A DNA stretch of 18,218 nucleotides from UBA7803 sp047920935 (GCA_047920935.1 JBLRXD010000059.1:1-18218), one strand, 5' to 3'; counted from the first letter of the stretch, positions 1 through 7,516 are shown. Notes: a model not told the origin generated them from the letters alone. Translations and numbers: made by a program.

Positions 1-3
1 GCG

Positions 4-37
4 CCGACGATGGCTGATGTACCGACGATGGCTGATG
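4..37. repeat. Two-copy tandem repeat, 18-bp period, at the M48 gene start
   Basis: A 16-bp unit, CCGACGATGGCTGATG, occurs at 4-19 and again at 22-37. The period of 18 is a multiple of three, so it duplicates six codons (R-R-W-L-M encoded twice) at the N-terminus of the protease. It creates two in-frame ATG codons (17 and 35), and the frame stays open to the left edge. The true start may therefore be 17, 35 or outside the window. Confidence 0.6.
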
Positions 38-832
38 GCCGCGCTGGCGGTAGTCGCCCTCGCAGCGACCGCCGCAACAACGCTCGAAGACCGGTTGAGG
101 GGTCACATCCCCGAGCAGTTGCGCTTCGCGCTGGCGTTGTCCGAGGACGAAGAAATCCGCGCGGGACAGCAGGCGACGGCGAACCTGCTGGGCGTCGCGC
201 CGCTGGTCGCCGACGCGGGCCTGCAGGAGTACGTCAACACCGTCGGGCGCTGGGTGGCGATGGGCAGCGAACGGCCCGATCTGCCGTGGCGCTTCGGCGT
301 CATCGACTCCGCGGACGTCAACGCCTTTGCCGCCCCTGGCGGCTACGTGCTGATCACGCGCGCGCTGTATGCCAGCCTGAGCGACGAAGCCGAGCTCGCG
401 GGTGTGCTCGCCCACGAGATCGCGCACGTCGTCGAGCGCCACCACGTGGAGCTGATGCGCTCGTCGCTGGCATTGCAGTTCGGCATCGAAGTGCTCGAGC
501 GCGAGTTTCTGCGGGATCGCGAGGCGCTGGTGCGCCGACTGGTCGGTACCGGGGCCGAGCTGTTCGCGCGGCGACTCGATCAGGATGCCGAGTTCGAAGC
601 CGATCGACACGGCGTGGTGCTGGCCGCACGCGCCGGCTACAGCCCGTTCGGCCTGGCAGCCGTGCTGCAGAAGATTGCGAGCGTGGAGCAGACGGATGAT
701 CGCGTCGCGCTGCTCTACAAGACGCATCCCGACCCAGAGCAGCGTCTGCGGCATCTCGACGCCACGCTGAGTGCCGAGTTGCAGCGGCTGGATGCTGACG
801 GCGCGGGTGGCATGCTGCATCCGCTGCGGTGA
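17..832 (+). CDS. Exported M48-family zinc metalloprotease
   Basis: Predicted zinc-dependent endopeptidase of the M48 (BepA/LoiP/Oma1-like) group, acting in the periplasm, where relatives trim or clear misfolded envelope proteins. Seen directly: an N-terminal signal sequence (basic start, hydrophobic residues 7-20, Ala-rich end), the HEIAH zinc motif at residues 133-137, the third ligand in EFEAD (Glu192), and the HPDPEQR motif at 237-243 typical of M48C enzymes. Total length is 271 residues. There are no TPR repeats after the catalytic domain, so it resembles short LoiP/YcaL-type members more than BepA. No convincing ribosome binding site is visible before ATG 17, and the frame is open to the window edge, so the start is uncertain. 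It converges with the PIN remnant, with four bases between stops. The family is confident; the substrate is unknown. Confidence 0.9.
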   Translation: MYRRWLMAALAVVALAATAATTLEDRLRGHIPEQLRFALALSEDEEIRAGQQATANLLGVAPLVADAGLQEYVNTVGRWVAMGSERPDLPWRFGVIDSADVNAFAAPGGYVLITRALYASLSDEAELAGVLAHEIAHVVERHHVELMRSSLALQFGIEVLEREFLRDREALVRRLVGTGAELFARRLDQDAEFEADRHGVVLAARAGYSPFGLAAVLQKIASVEQTDDRVALLYKTHPDPEQRLRHLDATLSAELQRLDADGAGGMLHPLR

Positions 833-836
833 TTCG

Positions 837-1064
837 TCATCCCAGCTCGCCGTGCCAGGGCTTGGGCGTGATCACCGATCGATTGGCCGGGGGGTTGTTC
901 AGCAACAGTTGATCACCGCTGATGAGGATGCTCCCGTCATGCGCCTGCAGCAGTGCCCACAGGTGATCATCGCCGGGATCGGGCGCGCGGTTGCCCGGCT
1001 TCGGCTTGCGCCACAGGCCCGCGACCACCACGTTGGTGTCGACCACGAAGACGGGTACGGTCAT
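837..1064 (-). pseudogene. PIN-domain toxin, internally shortened
   Basis: The 75-residue frame begins like a VapC-type PIN ribonuclease (VVDTNVVVAG, catalytic Asp9) and ends like one (DPGDDHLWALL at 29-39, then ISGDQLLL with Asp51, then PP...SV..P). PIN toxins of this kind are usually about 130-140 residues. The helical centre carrying the conserved Glu between the first Asp and the DPGDDH block is absent, so residues 18-26 directly join the two ends. The reading frame is kept. The ATG at 1064 overlaps the stop of an antitoxin-like tail as ATGA, the normal arrangement of toxin-antitoxin operons. I infer an inactive remnant. A genuinely minimal PIN protein is less likely because a metal-binding acidic residue is missing. 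Confidence 0.7.
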
Positions 1065-1135
1065 CGGCGGCGTGCGGCACGCGTCTCTTCCTCCGCAACC
1101 TCGAGGGCCTCGTCTGGCCCCAGAGCGGGAGCGCA
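1061..1135 (-). pseudogene. C-terminal tail of an antitoxin gene
   Basis: In the third minus-strand frame there are 24 codons ending LEVAEEETRAARRR and TGA. The stop overlaps the PIN start codon (ATGA, 1064-1061). A charged helical tail just before a PIN toxin is what a VapB-type antitoxin end would look like. The frame has a TGA immediately upstream, and no DNA-binding domain precedes it. A GGAGGAAGAG purine run within the tail lies about 20 bases before the toxin ATG. The antitoxin identity is inferred mainly from position. Confidence 0.45.
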
Positions 1136-1298
1136 TCAGCGCCTCCGCCGTAACCGCCGCGGCAGCCCTGGACAGCGCCGGGCCGCAGCAACGGCCGACG
1201 CTGAGGCCGCTGTCGCACCAGCACGGCTCCCGGTCGGTTCGAGGCAGCGTCCGCCGGTGTGGGGCATCGAAGAGGCCGCAGATGCCCGTCATCGCCAA
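1125..1298 (-). pseudogene. YchJ/SEC-C (UPF0225) N-terminal fragment
   Basis: Translating 1238-1125 on the minus strand gives a short block with the YchJ N-terminal signature: PCWCDSGLSVGRCCGP followed by TAEALMRSR. This corresponds to the CPCGSG...CCGP...TAEALMRSRYSAY start of UPF0225 proteins and contains the SEC-C-like zinc cysteines. In intact proteins the next residues lead into an NTF2-like domain. Here the match stops at MRSR, and coding character switches to the antitoxin-tail frame. An ATG lies at 1298, but residues before the cysteine block do not look conserved. I read this as the first ~40 residues of a ychJ-like gene joined to the end of a toxin-antitoxin operon by a deletion. 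Confidence 0.55.
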
Positions 1299-1299
1299 T

Positions 1300-1330
1300 A
1301 AAGCCTCCGGAAGGAGAAACCGGAAGCTTT
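1300..1330 (-). terminator. Rho-independent-like terminator below the large receptor gene
   Basis: The arms AAAGCCTCCGG (1300-1310) and CCGGAAGCTTT (1320-1330) flank a 9-base loop. On the minus strand the 11-bp stem is continuous with one G.U pair; on the plus strand the same position is a C.A mismatch. On the minus strand the second arm ends in CTTTATT, a short U-rich run. The asymmetry fits termination of the minus-strand receptor gene, whose stop is about 100 bases upstream. Confidence 0.6.
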
Positions 1331-1349
1331 AGCAACGCTACGAGGCGCT

Positions 1350-1366
1350 GGAAGGATGCTCCTTCC
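1350..1366. other. Short perfect hairpin GGAAGGA/TCCTTCC
   Basis: A perfect 7-bp inverted repeat with a 3-base loop (TGC) lies between the receptor stop and the terminator. It has no U-tract. It could be an extra 3' stabilising hairpin of the receptor mRNA. Apart from this hairpin, the terminator and the fragments already listed, I see nothing else in 1065-1427. Confidence 0.4.
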
Positions 1367-1427
1367 GTCATGGGCCTGCAGGGGTGGTCACCGCGATCGG
1401 GCCGGCGACCACCACTGCCGGCAGCTG

Positions 1428-4400
1428 TTACAGGGTGTAGCGCGCTCGCAGGTACCACAGCCGTCCGCGCGGATCGTGAATGGTGGACTCGAACGCGTTG
1501 AAGCCGGATGCGGTGGGTGGATCCCGATCGAACAGATTTACAGCCCCGACCGTCAGCGCCAGGCCATTGTTCGGAAACAAGTAGCTGTAGGATCCGTCCA
1601 CCGTGGTATGGCTGCGGACGCGCAGACCAGGCGGAAACGAGTTGGGCTCCTTGATGTTGCTGACATAGTTGATGGCGAGCGTTGCATAGTGCGCGTCTCG
1701 GGCCCATTCAGTCAGTAGCGTGCTCTTGTACTCGGGTAGCGGCCGACCGATCAGGACGTTCTCGCTGACGCCGACCAGATCAACCGTCTCGCCGGGGTTC
1801 AAGCGGGTATCGAAAGGCGTGATCGCGCGCTGAATGTCGAACTCGAGAAACCACGACAGGTCGAGGGTCGCACTGAACTGGCCGATGGCCGTCGGATACT
1901 CGTAGCGGACCAGCAGATCGATGCCGGAGGCGTCCAACTCCGTGCCGTTGGTGAAGCTGCGCTGCACCGACAACGGGTTTCCCTGGGTGTCCAGCAGGAT
2001 GTCGGCAGTGTTGGGATTTCTGTCGACGTCGCGGAAGTTGCAGGGTTCGATTGCCAGAAAAGCATCGGTCACGGCACCGTCGCTCAATGACGCGGGTCGG
2101 CCCGCAAATTGCCAGGCGATCTGGCAATCGTTGACGAGGCCGGCGAAGTCGTCGCCGATGATGATGTCGTCGTAACTGTAGTTCCAGTAGTCGACGGACA
2201 CGGTGAGGGTGTCGAGCGGCGACCAGATCACGCCGAGGTTGAAGTTGATCGATTCTTCCGGCCCGAGGTCGGGATTGCCGAATGTAGGCAGGCGTGCGAA
2301 AACGCCGCTGCCGAACAGCTGGGCTGGGCTGCCGAAGTTCGCCTCGAGCACCTCCGCGCTTGGTGGCGTGATGAATTGCAGGCCCGTGCCGGTACCGAAT
2401 TTCTGCACCAGGGAAGGCCCGCGGAACGACGTGCCGACGGATCCCCGGAAGACCAGATCTTCCGTGGCCGACCAGCGTACCGCCAGTTTGGGATCCAGCG
2501 TATCGCCGGTGTTACCGCTGTAGTTCTCGTAGCGCAGAGCAAATTGCACCTCGAGATCGTCCGTGATTGGAAAGGCGAACTCGGTAAACGCCGCGACGAT
2601 CTCCTGCTGGGCGCTGAACGGGATGCTCGGGCCGGTGAATGCGAAGGGAAAACTCGCATCGGTCGCGATTTCGTTGCCGCCGGTGCTCATCTTTTCCTTC
2701 CGATACTGCAGACCCAGCGCGAATCCCACTCCGCCACCAGGCAGTGCCCAGTCGAACAGCGACGGTGTGGAGAGAACGGTGTCGAGAACGGTCAGTGACG
2801 TGCGGGCGCTCACCAGGCCCTGCGCCTCGAGCTGATGTACCGCAAACGCGTCGTTGCCGAGCGTGTGCAGGTTGCCGTTGCCATCGGCGACGACGGTGTC
2901 GGGGAGCAGAATCGAGCTGCCGAAGGGATTGAACCAGGTGCATGGGCCTTCACCCGCCACCTGCCCTGGCGCGTTGCGGTCACAATTCACGCCGAAGAAG
3001 CCGTTCAGCGCGTCGCTCATTCGAGATGTGACGGTATCGTAGAAGTGGGTCGCGCTCTTTTCCTGACTGTAGCCGTACGATGCGTCGAAGTCCCAGGCGT
3101 CGTTCAACGATCCGCGTGCGCCAAGGGTAAATACCCGGGTTTCCCGGTCGATGGTACTCTGGTGGCGGTTTCTGAAGGTCTCGCCTGGCTCGACGATGCC
3201 GTTGCCGTTGAGATCTGCCGGCACGCCCCTGACCTGCTCCAGATGCACCAGCGATGGACGCATCACGCCGTTGAAACTTATCTGGCCAACGCCCGCCAGT
3301 ACGGCCGCCGGGTCCGTCACATCGAACCCACCAGCAGCCACGGGAACGAAGCCGAGTACCGGCAGCGGGAATGGCTGACCGGCAAGCTGTGAGCTGAGGC
3401 GATTGGCGACGTCGTCGCCGAACGGCACCTGGCCGGTCGTAGCGAGTGACGCGAAGGCGTTCTGCACCTCGAAGATGAAACCGGGGTTGTTCGGTGAAAA
3501 GGTCGGTTGCGATGTCAGCGGAAACGAGGGCGACTGGTTGATTCGAACGTCGTTTTCCGAACCGCCGAAGTGGCCGTAGATCTCGACCCTTTCATTGACG
3601 TCGTGGGTGAAGGTAGCCAGCAACTGCTTGCGGGTCTCCTCCGAGAAAATGTCGCGCGACAGCAGATCGTTTTTGGTGCTGCACAACCCGGAGTTCCGAA
3701 CCCGATCACTGGCCAGCGCCGTACACGACGAGTCACTGATCAGCACCGTGCCCGGAACGTCGACGAAGTTTCCCTCTCCGAGTGCGATACGGGTCGCGGC
3801 GAACATGTCCTGCGGCAGGTTGAAGGGCGACGGCCCTCCGACGGTAGGATCTCTCACCCGGTCCGACGCGAATCCGCGGTTCAAGGTTTCCAGCGGGTCA
3901 CGTTCGAAGTAGTTTCCGCCGATGACGAAGTGCGTTCGGTCGTTGCCGAAGCCCCAGATCACGCCCACGTCCAGATCGCTGTGCTCATCATCGAGACGGG
4001 CGCTGACCGACTCCCGAAACATCTCGGGCAGCCCGAGGCGGTCGAAGCTTGTGTCCTTGCCCCGAAAGCCGTCCTGGTACATGCCGGTGATCTCGAAACC
4101 TTCGAACCGGTTGCGGAGTTTGAAATTCGCGACGCCGGCAACCGCATCCGACCCGTAGATGGCAGACGCGCCGTCTTTCAGGATCTCGATGTTGTCGATC
4201 ATGATCGACGGGATCCGATTGATATCGACGAACTGCTCGCTCTGATTCGAGACAGAGGTGCCCACGTTCAGGCGCTTGCCGTCGAGCAGGATCAATGTCG
4301 AGGCGAGGCCGAGGTTGCGAATGTTGATGTTCGATGCCCCGGCGCCACCGACGCTCTGTTCCTGGGCCGTAACATTCTCTGAACCTACGACGGACGGCAG

Positions 4401-4622
4401 CGTCGCGATGAAGTCACCCAACTGGGGGCGCCCGTAGGCTTCCATCTCGTTTCGACCGATGACCCGCACCGGCGACGGCGCGTCCTCGGGAGCGCGTCTG
4501 ATATACGACCCGGTAACCACGACCTCTTCGATTACGCGCTCCGCGCTCCACGAAGCGACGCTGAATGGCAGAGCTGCTGTGCTTATGAGCGCAGCGAGCC
4601 CGATCGCTGTTTTGTTAGACAT
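1428..4622 (-). CDS. Large TonB-dependent outer-membrane receptor
   Basis: A 1064-residue TonB-dependent receptor, which would take up a scarce ligand across the outer membrane using TonB-ExbBD energy. Seen directly: a signal peptide at about 1-27, a TonB-box/plug entry IEEVVVTGSYIRR (31-43), and a plug domain to about 172 with the hallmarks NINIRNLG, LLDGKRL and IEILKDGASAIYGSDAVAGV. A long beta-barrel follows, with a LDPKLAVRWS strand, a FRGPSL motif and a C-terminal strand ending LWYLRARYTL. It is longer than siderophore receptors (about 700) and resembles the roughly 1000-residue receptors common in oligotrophic gammaproteobacteria and sphingomonads, which are often linked to carbohydrate or peptide uptake. 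The ATG at 4622 is preceded by GGGGAGAAG at good spacing; an in-frame TTG at 4640 overlaps that site and is unlikely to be the start. No Fur box or neighbouring catabolic genes are visible, so the ligand is unknown. Confidence 0.93.
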   Translation of the reverse strand: MSNKTAIGLAALISTAALPFSVASWSAERVIEEVVVTGSYIRRAPEDAPSPVRVIGRNEMEAYGRPQLGDFIATLPSVVGSENVTAQEQSVGGAGASNINIRNLGLASTLILLDGKRLNVGTSVSNQSEQFVDINRIPSIMIDNIEILKDGASAIYGSDAVAGVANFKLRNRFEGFEITGMYQDGFRGKDTSFDRLGLPEMFRESVSARLDDEHSDLDVGVIWGFGNDRTHFVIGGNYFERDPLETLNRGFASDRVRDPTVGGPSPFNLPQDMFAATRIALGEGNFVDVPGTVLISDSSCTALASDRVRNSGLCSTKNDLLSRDIFSEETRKQLLATFTHDVNERVEIYGHFGGSENDVRINQSPSFPLTSQPTFSPNNPGFIFEVQNAFASLATTGQVPFGDDVANRLSSQLAGQPFPLPVLGFVPVAAGGFDVTDPAAVLAGVGQISFNGVMRPSLVHLEQVRGVPADLNGNGIVEPGETFRNRHQSTIDRETRVFTLGARGSLNDAWDFDASYGYSQEKSATHFYDTVTSRMSDALNGFFGVNCDRNAPGQVAGEGPCTWFNPFGSSILLPDTVVADGNGNLHTLGNDAFAVHQLEAQGLVSARTSLTVLDTVLSTPSLFDWALPGGGVGFALGLQYRKEKMSTGGNEIATDASFPFAFTGPSIPFSAQQEIVAAFTEFAFPITDDLEVQFALRYENYSGNTGDTLDPKLAVRWSATEDLVFRGSVGTSFRGPSLVQKFGTGTGLQFITPPSAEVLEANFGSPAQLFGSGVFARLPTFGNPDLGPEESINFNLGVIWSPLDTLTVSVDYWNYSYDDIIIGDDFAGLVNDCQIAWQFAGRPASLSDGAVTDAFLAIEPCNFRDVDRNPNTADILLDTQGNPLSVQRSFTNGTELDASGIDLLVRYEYPTAIGQFSATLDLSWFLEFDIQRAITPFDTRLNPGETVDLVGVSENVLIGRPLPEYKSTLLTEWARDAHYATLAINYVSNIKEPNSFPPGLRVRSHTTVDGSYSYLFPNNGLALTVGAVNLFDRDPPTASGFNAFESTIHDPRGRLWYLRARYTL

Positions 4623-4838
4623 GATGATTCTTCTCCCCAAAACCCTGATGGCGGACAGACCGATTGCGGTCCTGGGGCTAGACGTTTCGGAGTTTCAGAT
4701 GTTACAGAGGGGAACCATCACCGAGGCGGCACGCGGCTCGAGCCCTTCGTCGATCCGCTCGAGGTGGAATGCGGCTTGAAGCCGGCATATCTTAGGAACG
4801 GCCATCGCCAGCAGCCTTTCGCGGCCGGAGATCAGACC

Positions 4839-5720
4839 ATGCCATTCCCGCCACCCTTCGACGGCGCCGTCAGCAGGTTCCTCGCCGAGGAGGTGCCGGC
4901 GCCAATTCGCACCGCGATCGAGGACAGTCGCAAGCGCGACATCCTCGACCCGAGCTATCCGTATGACCGCTGGGTCAAAAAATCCGACTACGAGGCCGAG
5001 CTGGCGCCGTTGCAGATCGAACTGGCGAAGTGCCAGCGTTGGTTGAAGGACAGCGGCGCGAGGCTCGCGGTGGTGTTCGAGGGGCGCGACGGCGCCGGCA
5101 AGGGCGGCGCCATCAGCCGGATTACCCAGAACCTGAATCCACGCGGGGCTCGGGTGGTGGCGTTGCCCACGCCGACCGAGCGCGAAAGCACCCAATGGTA
5201 CTTTCAGCGCTACGTCGAGCACCTGCCGGCGGCGGGCGAATTGGTGTTGTTCGACCGCAGCTGGTACAACCGCGGTGTGGTCGAGAAAGTCTTCGGCTTT
5301 TGCACCGCCGCGGAGCGAGCCCGCTTCTTCGGGCAGCTGCCGAACTTCGAAGCCATGCTGGTGGGCGAGGGTATCGTGCTGGTGAAGCTGTGGTTCAACG
5401 TCGGCCGCGCCGAGCAGTTGCGTCGCCTGTTGCGCCGCGAGGCCGATCCATTGCGGCAATGGAAGCTCAGCCGCATAGACATCGACGGGTTGGGGCGATG
5501 GGACGCCTACAGCGAGGCGATCCGTGAAACGTTCGCGGCGAGCCACACCGCGGTGGCGCCGTGGACGGTGATCCGCGCCGACGACAAGTATCGCGCCCGT
5601 CTGACGGCGATCCGGGCGGTTCTCGGCGCGCTCGACTACCCGGCCAAAGATGCGGCAGTAGTCGGCCAGGTCGACCCGAAAATCTGCGGCGGGCCGGAGA
5701 TCTGGCAGCCTGGCTCGTAG
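4839..5720 (+). CDS. ppk2: PPK2-family polyphosphate kinase
   Basis: Polyphosphate:nucleotide phosphotransferase of the PPK2 family, a cytoplasmic enzyme using polyphosphate to phosphorylate nucleoside di- or monophosphates. Seen directly: Walker A EGRDGAGKGG at residues 81-90, the Walker B/catalytic block LFDRSWYNRG ending near 146, the TPTERE..QWYFQRY segment between them, and the WKLS.ID..G.WD.Y..A block near the C-terminus. The length of 293 residues is that of single-domain PPK2. The ATG at 4839 has GGAG about 9 bases upstream; the frame opens earlier at 4764 but without such a site. The 216 bases between this gene and the divergent receptor must hold both promoters, though I cannot point to clear boxes. 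The class I/II/III assignment (ADP versus AMP preference) cannot be made confidently here. Its TAG stop lies inside a REP-like element. Confidence 0.93.
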   Translation: MPFPPPFDGAVSRFLAEEVPAPIRTAIEDSRKRDILDPSYPYDRWVKKSDYEAELAPLQIELAKCQRWLKDSGARLAVVFEGRDGAGKGGAISRITQNLNPRGARVVALPTPTERESTQWYFQRYVEHLPAAGELVLFDRSWYNRGVVEKVFGFCTAAERARFFGQLPNFEAMLVGEGIVLVKLWFNVGRAEQLRRLLRREADPLRQWKLSRIDIDGLGRWDAYSEAIRETFAASHTAVAPWTVIRADDKYRARLTAIRAVLGALDYPAKDAAVVGQVDPKICGGPEIWQPGS

Positions 5721-5757
5721 GAGCGACCAAGCCGGCCTGCGGCCGCCGCGGTCGCTT
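5717..5757. repeat. REP-like hairpin at the end of the PPK2 gene
   Basis: It begins with the head GTAGGAGC (5717-5724), which includes the PPK2 stop TAG. The arms GAGCGACC (5721-5728) and GGTCGCTT (5750-5757) form an 8-bp stem with one G.T pair, and an inner GGCC-TGC-GGCC hairpin sits in the loop. The head matches the GTAGGAGC start of REP elements described in Pseudomonas. It may also protect or terminate the transcript. Confidence 0.6.
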
Positions 5758-5782
5758 GAGGAAAAGCGGAGTTTTCCATGAA

Positions 5783-5803
5783 AGCGATCTCCAGATCGCG
5801 ATC
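5783..5803. repeat. REP-like hairpin before the RidA-like gene
   Basis: A perfect 7-bp stem, GCGATCT-CC-AGATCGC (5784-5799), is followed by GATC. It shares 17 of 21 positions with the element at 16261-16281. The four differences are two compensating base pairs, so the fold is conserved while sequence changes. It overlaps the upstream ATG (5778) of the next frame, which argues for the later start of that gene. Confidence 0.6.
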
Positions 5804-5861
5804 GGCGTTTCTCACTGGCTGGCCCGCACCAGCCGAATCGCAACACAGGAGCAGCATCGGC

Positions 5862-6353
5862 ATGATCTCGAACACCACGCGATGGCATGGCCCCCGACCG
5901 GCGGCGGTAGTTCTCGCGGCGCTGATTGCGGTTGCAGCAGCGCCGGCCCTCGCGGCGGAACCGGCACGCGTGGAGCACTTGAACTCCGGCAGGGTGCTGC
6001 CCACCAATCTGCCGTTCTCCGAGGCGGTGCGGGTCGACGGAACGCTCTACCTCTCGGGGCAGATCGGCGTCAAACCCGGCGTCCTGGAACTGGTGGAGGG
6101 CGGCATGGCGGCCGAAGCCCGCCAGACCATGGACAACATCAGGACTACCCTGCAGGCCCATGGCCACGACATGAGCGACGTGGTGAAGTGCACGGTGATG
6201 CTTGCCGACATGGACGAGTGGGGCGCGTTCAACGAGATCTACGTTGAGTACTTCACGGCCCCTTACCCGGCGCGCAGCGCCTTCGGCGCCAACGGCCTGG
6301 CGTTGGGCGCGCGGCTCGAGGTGGAGTGCATCGCCGCCGTCAGAACGGAGTGA
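5862..6353 (+). CDS. Exported RidA-family (YjgF/YER057c/UK114) protein
   Basis: RidA proteins form trimers; the archetype hydrolyses reactive enamines/imines made by PLP enzymes in the cytoplasm. Seen directly: the domain runs from about residue 45 to 163 with VDGTLYLSGQIG, MDNIRTTLQAHG, VVKCTVML and the C-terminal PARSAF...ARLEVECIAAV. The catalytic-type Arg138 and Glu154 are present, in keeping with the active RidA group. Unlike classical RidA it has an N-terminal signal peptide: basic residues 7-12, hydrophobic 14-28, and ALAA/EP at about 29-34, suggesting periplasmic location. The ATG at 5862 has AGGAG 9-10 bases upstream. An earlier in-frame ATG (5778) would translate a REP-like hairpin and is rejected. 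The substrate in the envelope is unknown. It converges with the DUF2235 gene 16 bases downstream. Confidence 0.9.
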   Translation: MISNTTRWHGPRPAAVVLAALIAVAAAPALAAEPARVEHLNSGRVLPTNLPFSEAVRVDGTLYLSGQIGVKPGVLELVEGGMAAEARQTMDNIRTTLQAHGHDMSDVVKCTVMLADMDEWGAFNEIYVEYFTAPYPARSAFGANGLALGARLEVECIAAVRTE

Positions 6354-6369
6354 GCGCGCCGGCCTCTTC

Positions 6370-7386
6370 CTAGCCCACCACCTCGATGCGACTCCAATCA
6401 CCGCCCACGGATTCCAGCAGCTTTCGCAGCGCCGGGCTCTTGTACTTGTCGCCGAGCGCATCGAGGCGCTCCTTGACGCAGCGGTGCAGCTTCGGGGAAA
6501 CCCTGCGCACCGTGGAGCGGCGCAGCGCCCGGTAGGCGCCTGTGTATTCGTTGTGCTGCTTGCCGGCGCAATCCGGCTGCAGATCGTCGATGAAGTGCGG
6601 CGCGAAGCGCAGCCCGCAGGCTTCGGCCTCCCGCACCATCCACAGTGCCGCGCAATCGCCCAGACCGCGATCCAGGTAGCCGCCGCCCACATCGGAGTGC
6701 ACCCCGGGGAACCATACCTGCTCGAGGTCGATGCCCGGCTTCTCCGTCCACAGGGTCGGCTCGAAATCCCGGCGGTTTTCATCGATGGAGACGGCGTGGC
6801 GCGCGTGACGCACGATGCTGCTGGGTTCGGCGTCGTGGAACAGATAGCGGGCCTCACCCAAGGTGCCGATGAACGGCGCGGGAATGCCCAGCGCGCCCAC
6901 GGTATCCCACACGCCGATCAGCTCGATCTCGGTACGGTCGGCCACCGCGTACGAGGATCTGAAGGCTTTCGCCGCGGGCGAATCCGGGCTCGAGGATTTG
7001 GGGCGGCGCCGATACAGCTCGAAGGCTTCGGGTATGCGGGCCGCGTGCGCTGGTTTCAGCACTCCGCAGTTGCGGATGAATCCGCCCAGCGAGCGGGCCG
7101 TGTACGCGCCGCGGCTGAAACCGAACAGGTACAGCGCGTCCCCCGGCTGGTAGTTGTGCACGAGGAACCGGTAGCAATCCATGATGTTCTTGTCGATGCC
7201 GCTGCCGGTCAATCCGCCCTTGATGCGGTCGCCGTCGCTGCCGACGCCCCAGTCGTAGAACACTACCTGCTTGTTGCCGGCGGCATCCTCCGGCGCGATG
7301 CCCCGCGCCAGGCGCATCACGTGGGTAGGCGTGTCAGTTTCCGGTGAGTTCCATGTGCCATCGGCACAAAGGACGATGCGTTTCAT
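6370..7386 (-). CDS. DUF2235 alpha/beta-hydrolase
   Basis: A 338-residue DUF2235 protein, the alpha/beta-hydrolase family that includes Tle1-type phospholipase effectors of type VI secretion as well as many solitary proteins of unknown role. Seen directly: the N-terminal strand and oxyanion region KRIVLCADGTWN, the nucleophile elbow GFSRGAYTAR with Ser91, the probable acid in VWDTVGALG (Asp161) and the probable base in GVHSDVGGGY (His230). All three catalytic positions are intact. There is no signal peptide and no VgrG, PAAR, Hcp or immunity-like gene beside it, so an effector role is not supported; a cytoplasmic lipase/esterase is the neutral reading. The ATG at 7386 is preceded by GGAG with a 7-base spacer. 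The frame opens further upstream, but those residues are not family-like. Confidence 0.88.
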   Translation of the reverse strand: MKRIVLCADGTWNSPETDTPTHVMRLARGIAPEDAAGNKQVVFYDWGVGSDGDRIKGGLTGSGIDKNIMDCYRFLVHNYQPGDALYLFGFSRGAYTARSLGGFIRNCGVLKPAHAARIPEAFELYRRRPKSSSPDSPAAKAFRSSYAVADRTEIELIGVWDTVGALGIPAPFIGTLGEARYLFHDAEPSSIVRHARHAVSIDENRRDFEPTLWTEKPGIDLEQVWFPGVHSDVGGGYLDRGLGDCAALWMVREAEACGLRFAPHFIDDLQPDCAGKQHNEYTGAYRALRRSTVRRVSPKLHRCVKERLDALGDKYKSPALRKLLESVGGDWSRIEVVG

Positions 7387-7410
7387 GTCGAGGCTCCGGC
7401 TTTTCAGGCG

Positions 7411-7438
7411 AAGATAGCCGAGTTGCATGGGAAAGCAA
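7411..7438 (-). promoter_or_regulatory. Possible sigma70-type promoter for the DUF2235 gene
   Basis: On the minus strand, TTGCTT (7438-7433) and TATCTT (7416-7411) are separated by 16 bases, 24 bases before the DUF2235 ATG. Both boxes are weak matches (3/6 and 4/6). On the opposite strand a TATACT at 7480-7485 could be the -10 of the divergent gene, but no acceptable -35 accompanies it. Confidence 0.3.
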
Positions 7439-7516
7439 CTGGACGGTGTGGCGAGCAAGGCGCGCTGCCTCGCTGGGCCTATACTTGCCGATCAGCCAAT
7501 GGCGGCGAGGGAATTG

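Noticed and set aside
2109..4382. Several 200-290-residue plus-strand frames within the large receptor gene
   Set aside because: All are antisense to conserved plug and barrel segments; high-GC mirror frames.
4656..4674. GACCG-ATTG-CGGTC inverted repeat in the receptor 5' leader
   Set aside because: Only a 5-bp stem, with no riboswitch-like conserved elements and no known operator match; likely chance in GC-rich DNA.
4695..6857. 720-residue open frame on the minus strand
   Set aside because: It runs antisense through PPK2 and RidA, both with full motif sets, and in another frame through DUF2235. It is Arg/Pro-rich and has no domain; this is a GC-rich shadow frame.
6370..7386. Type VI secretion effector call for the DUF2235 protein
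   Set aside because: The family includes Tle1 effectors, but no secretion component or immunity gene is adjacent, so the specific role is not supported.
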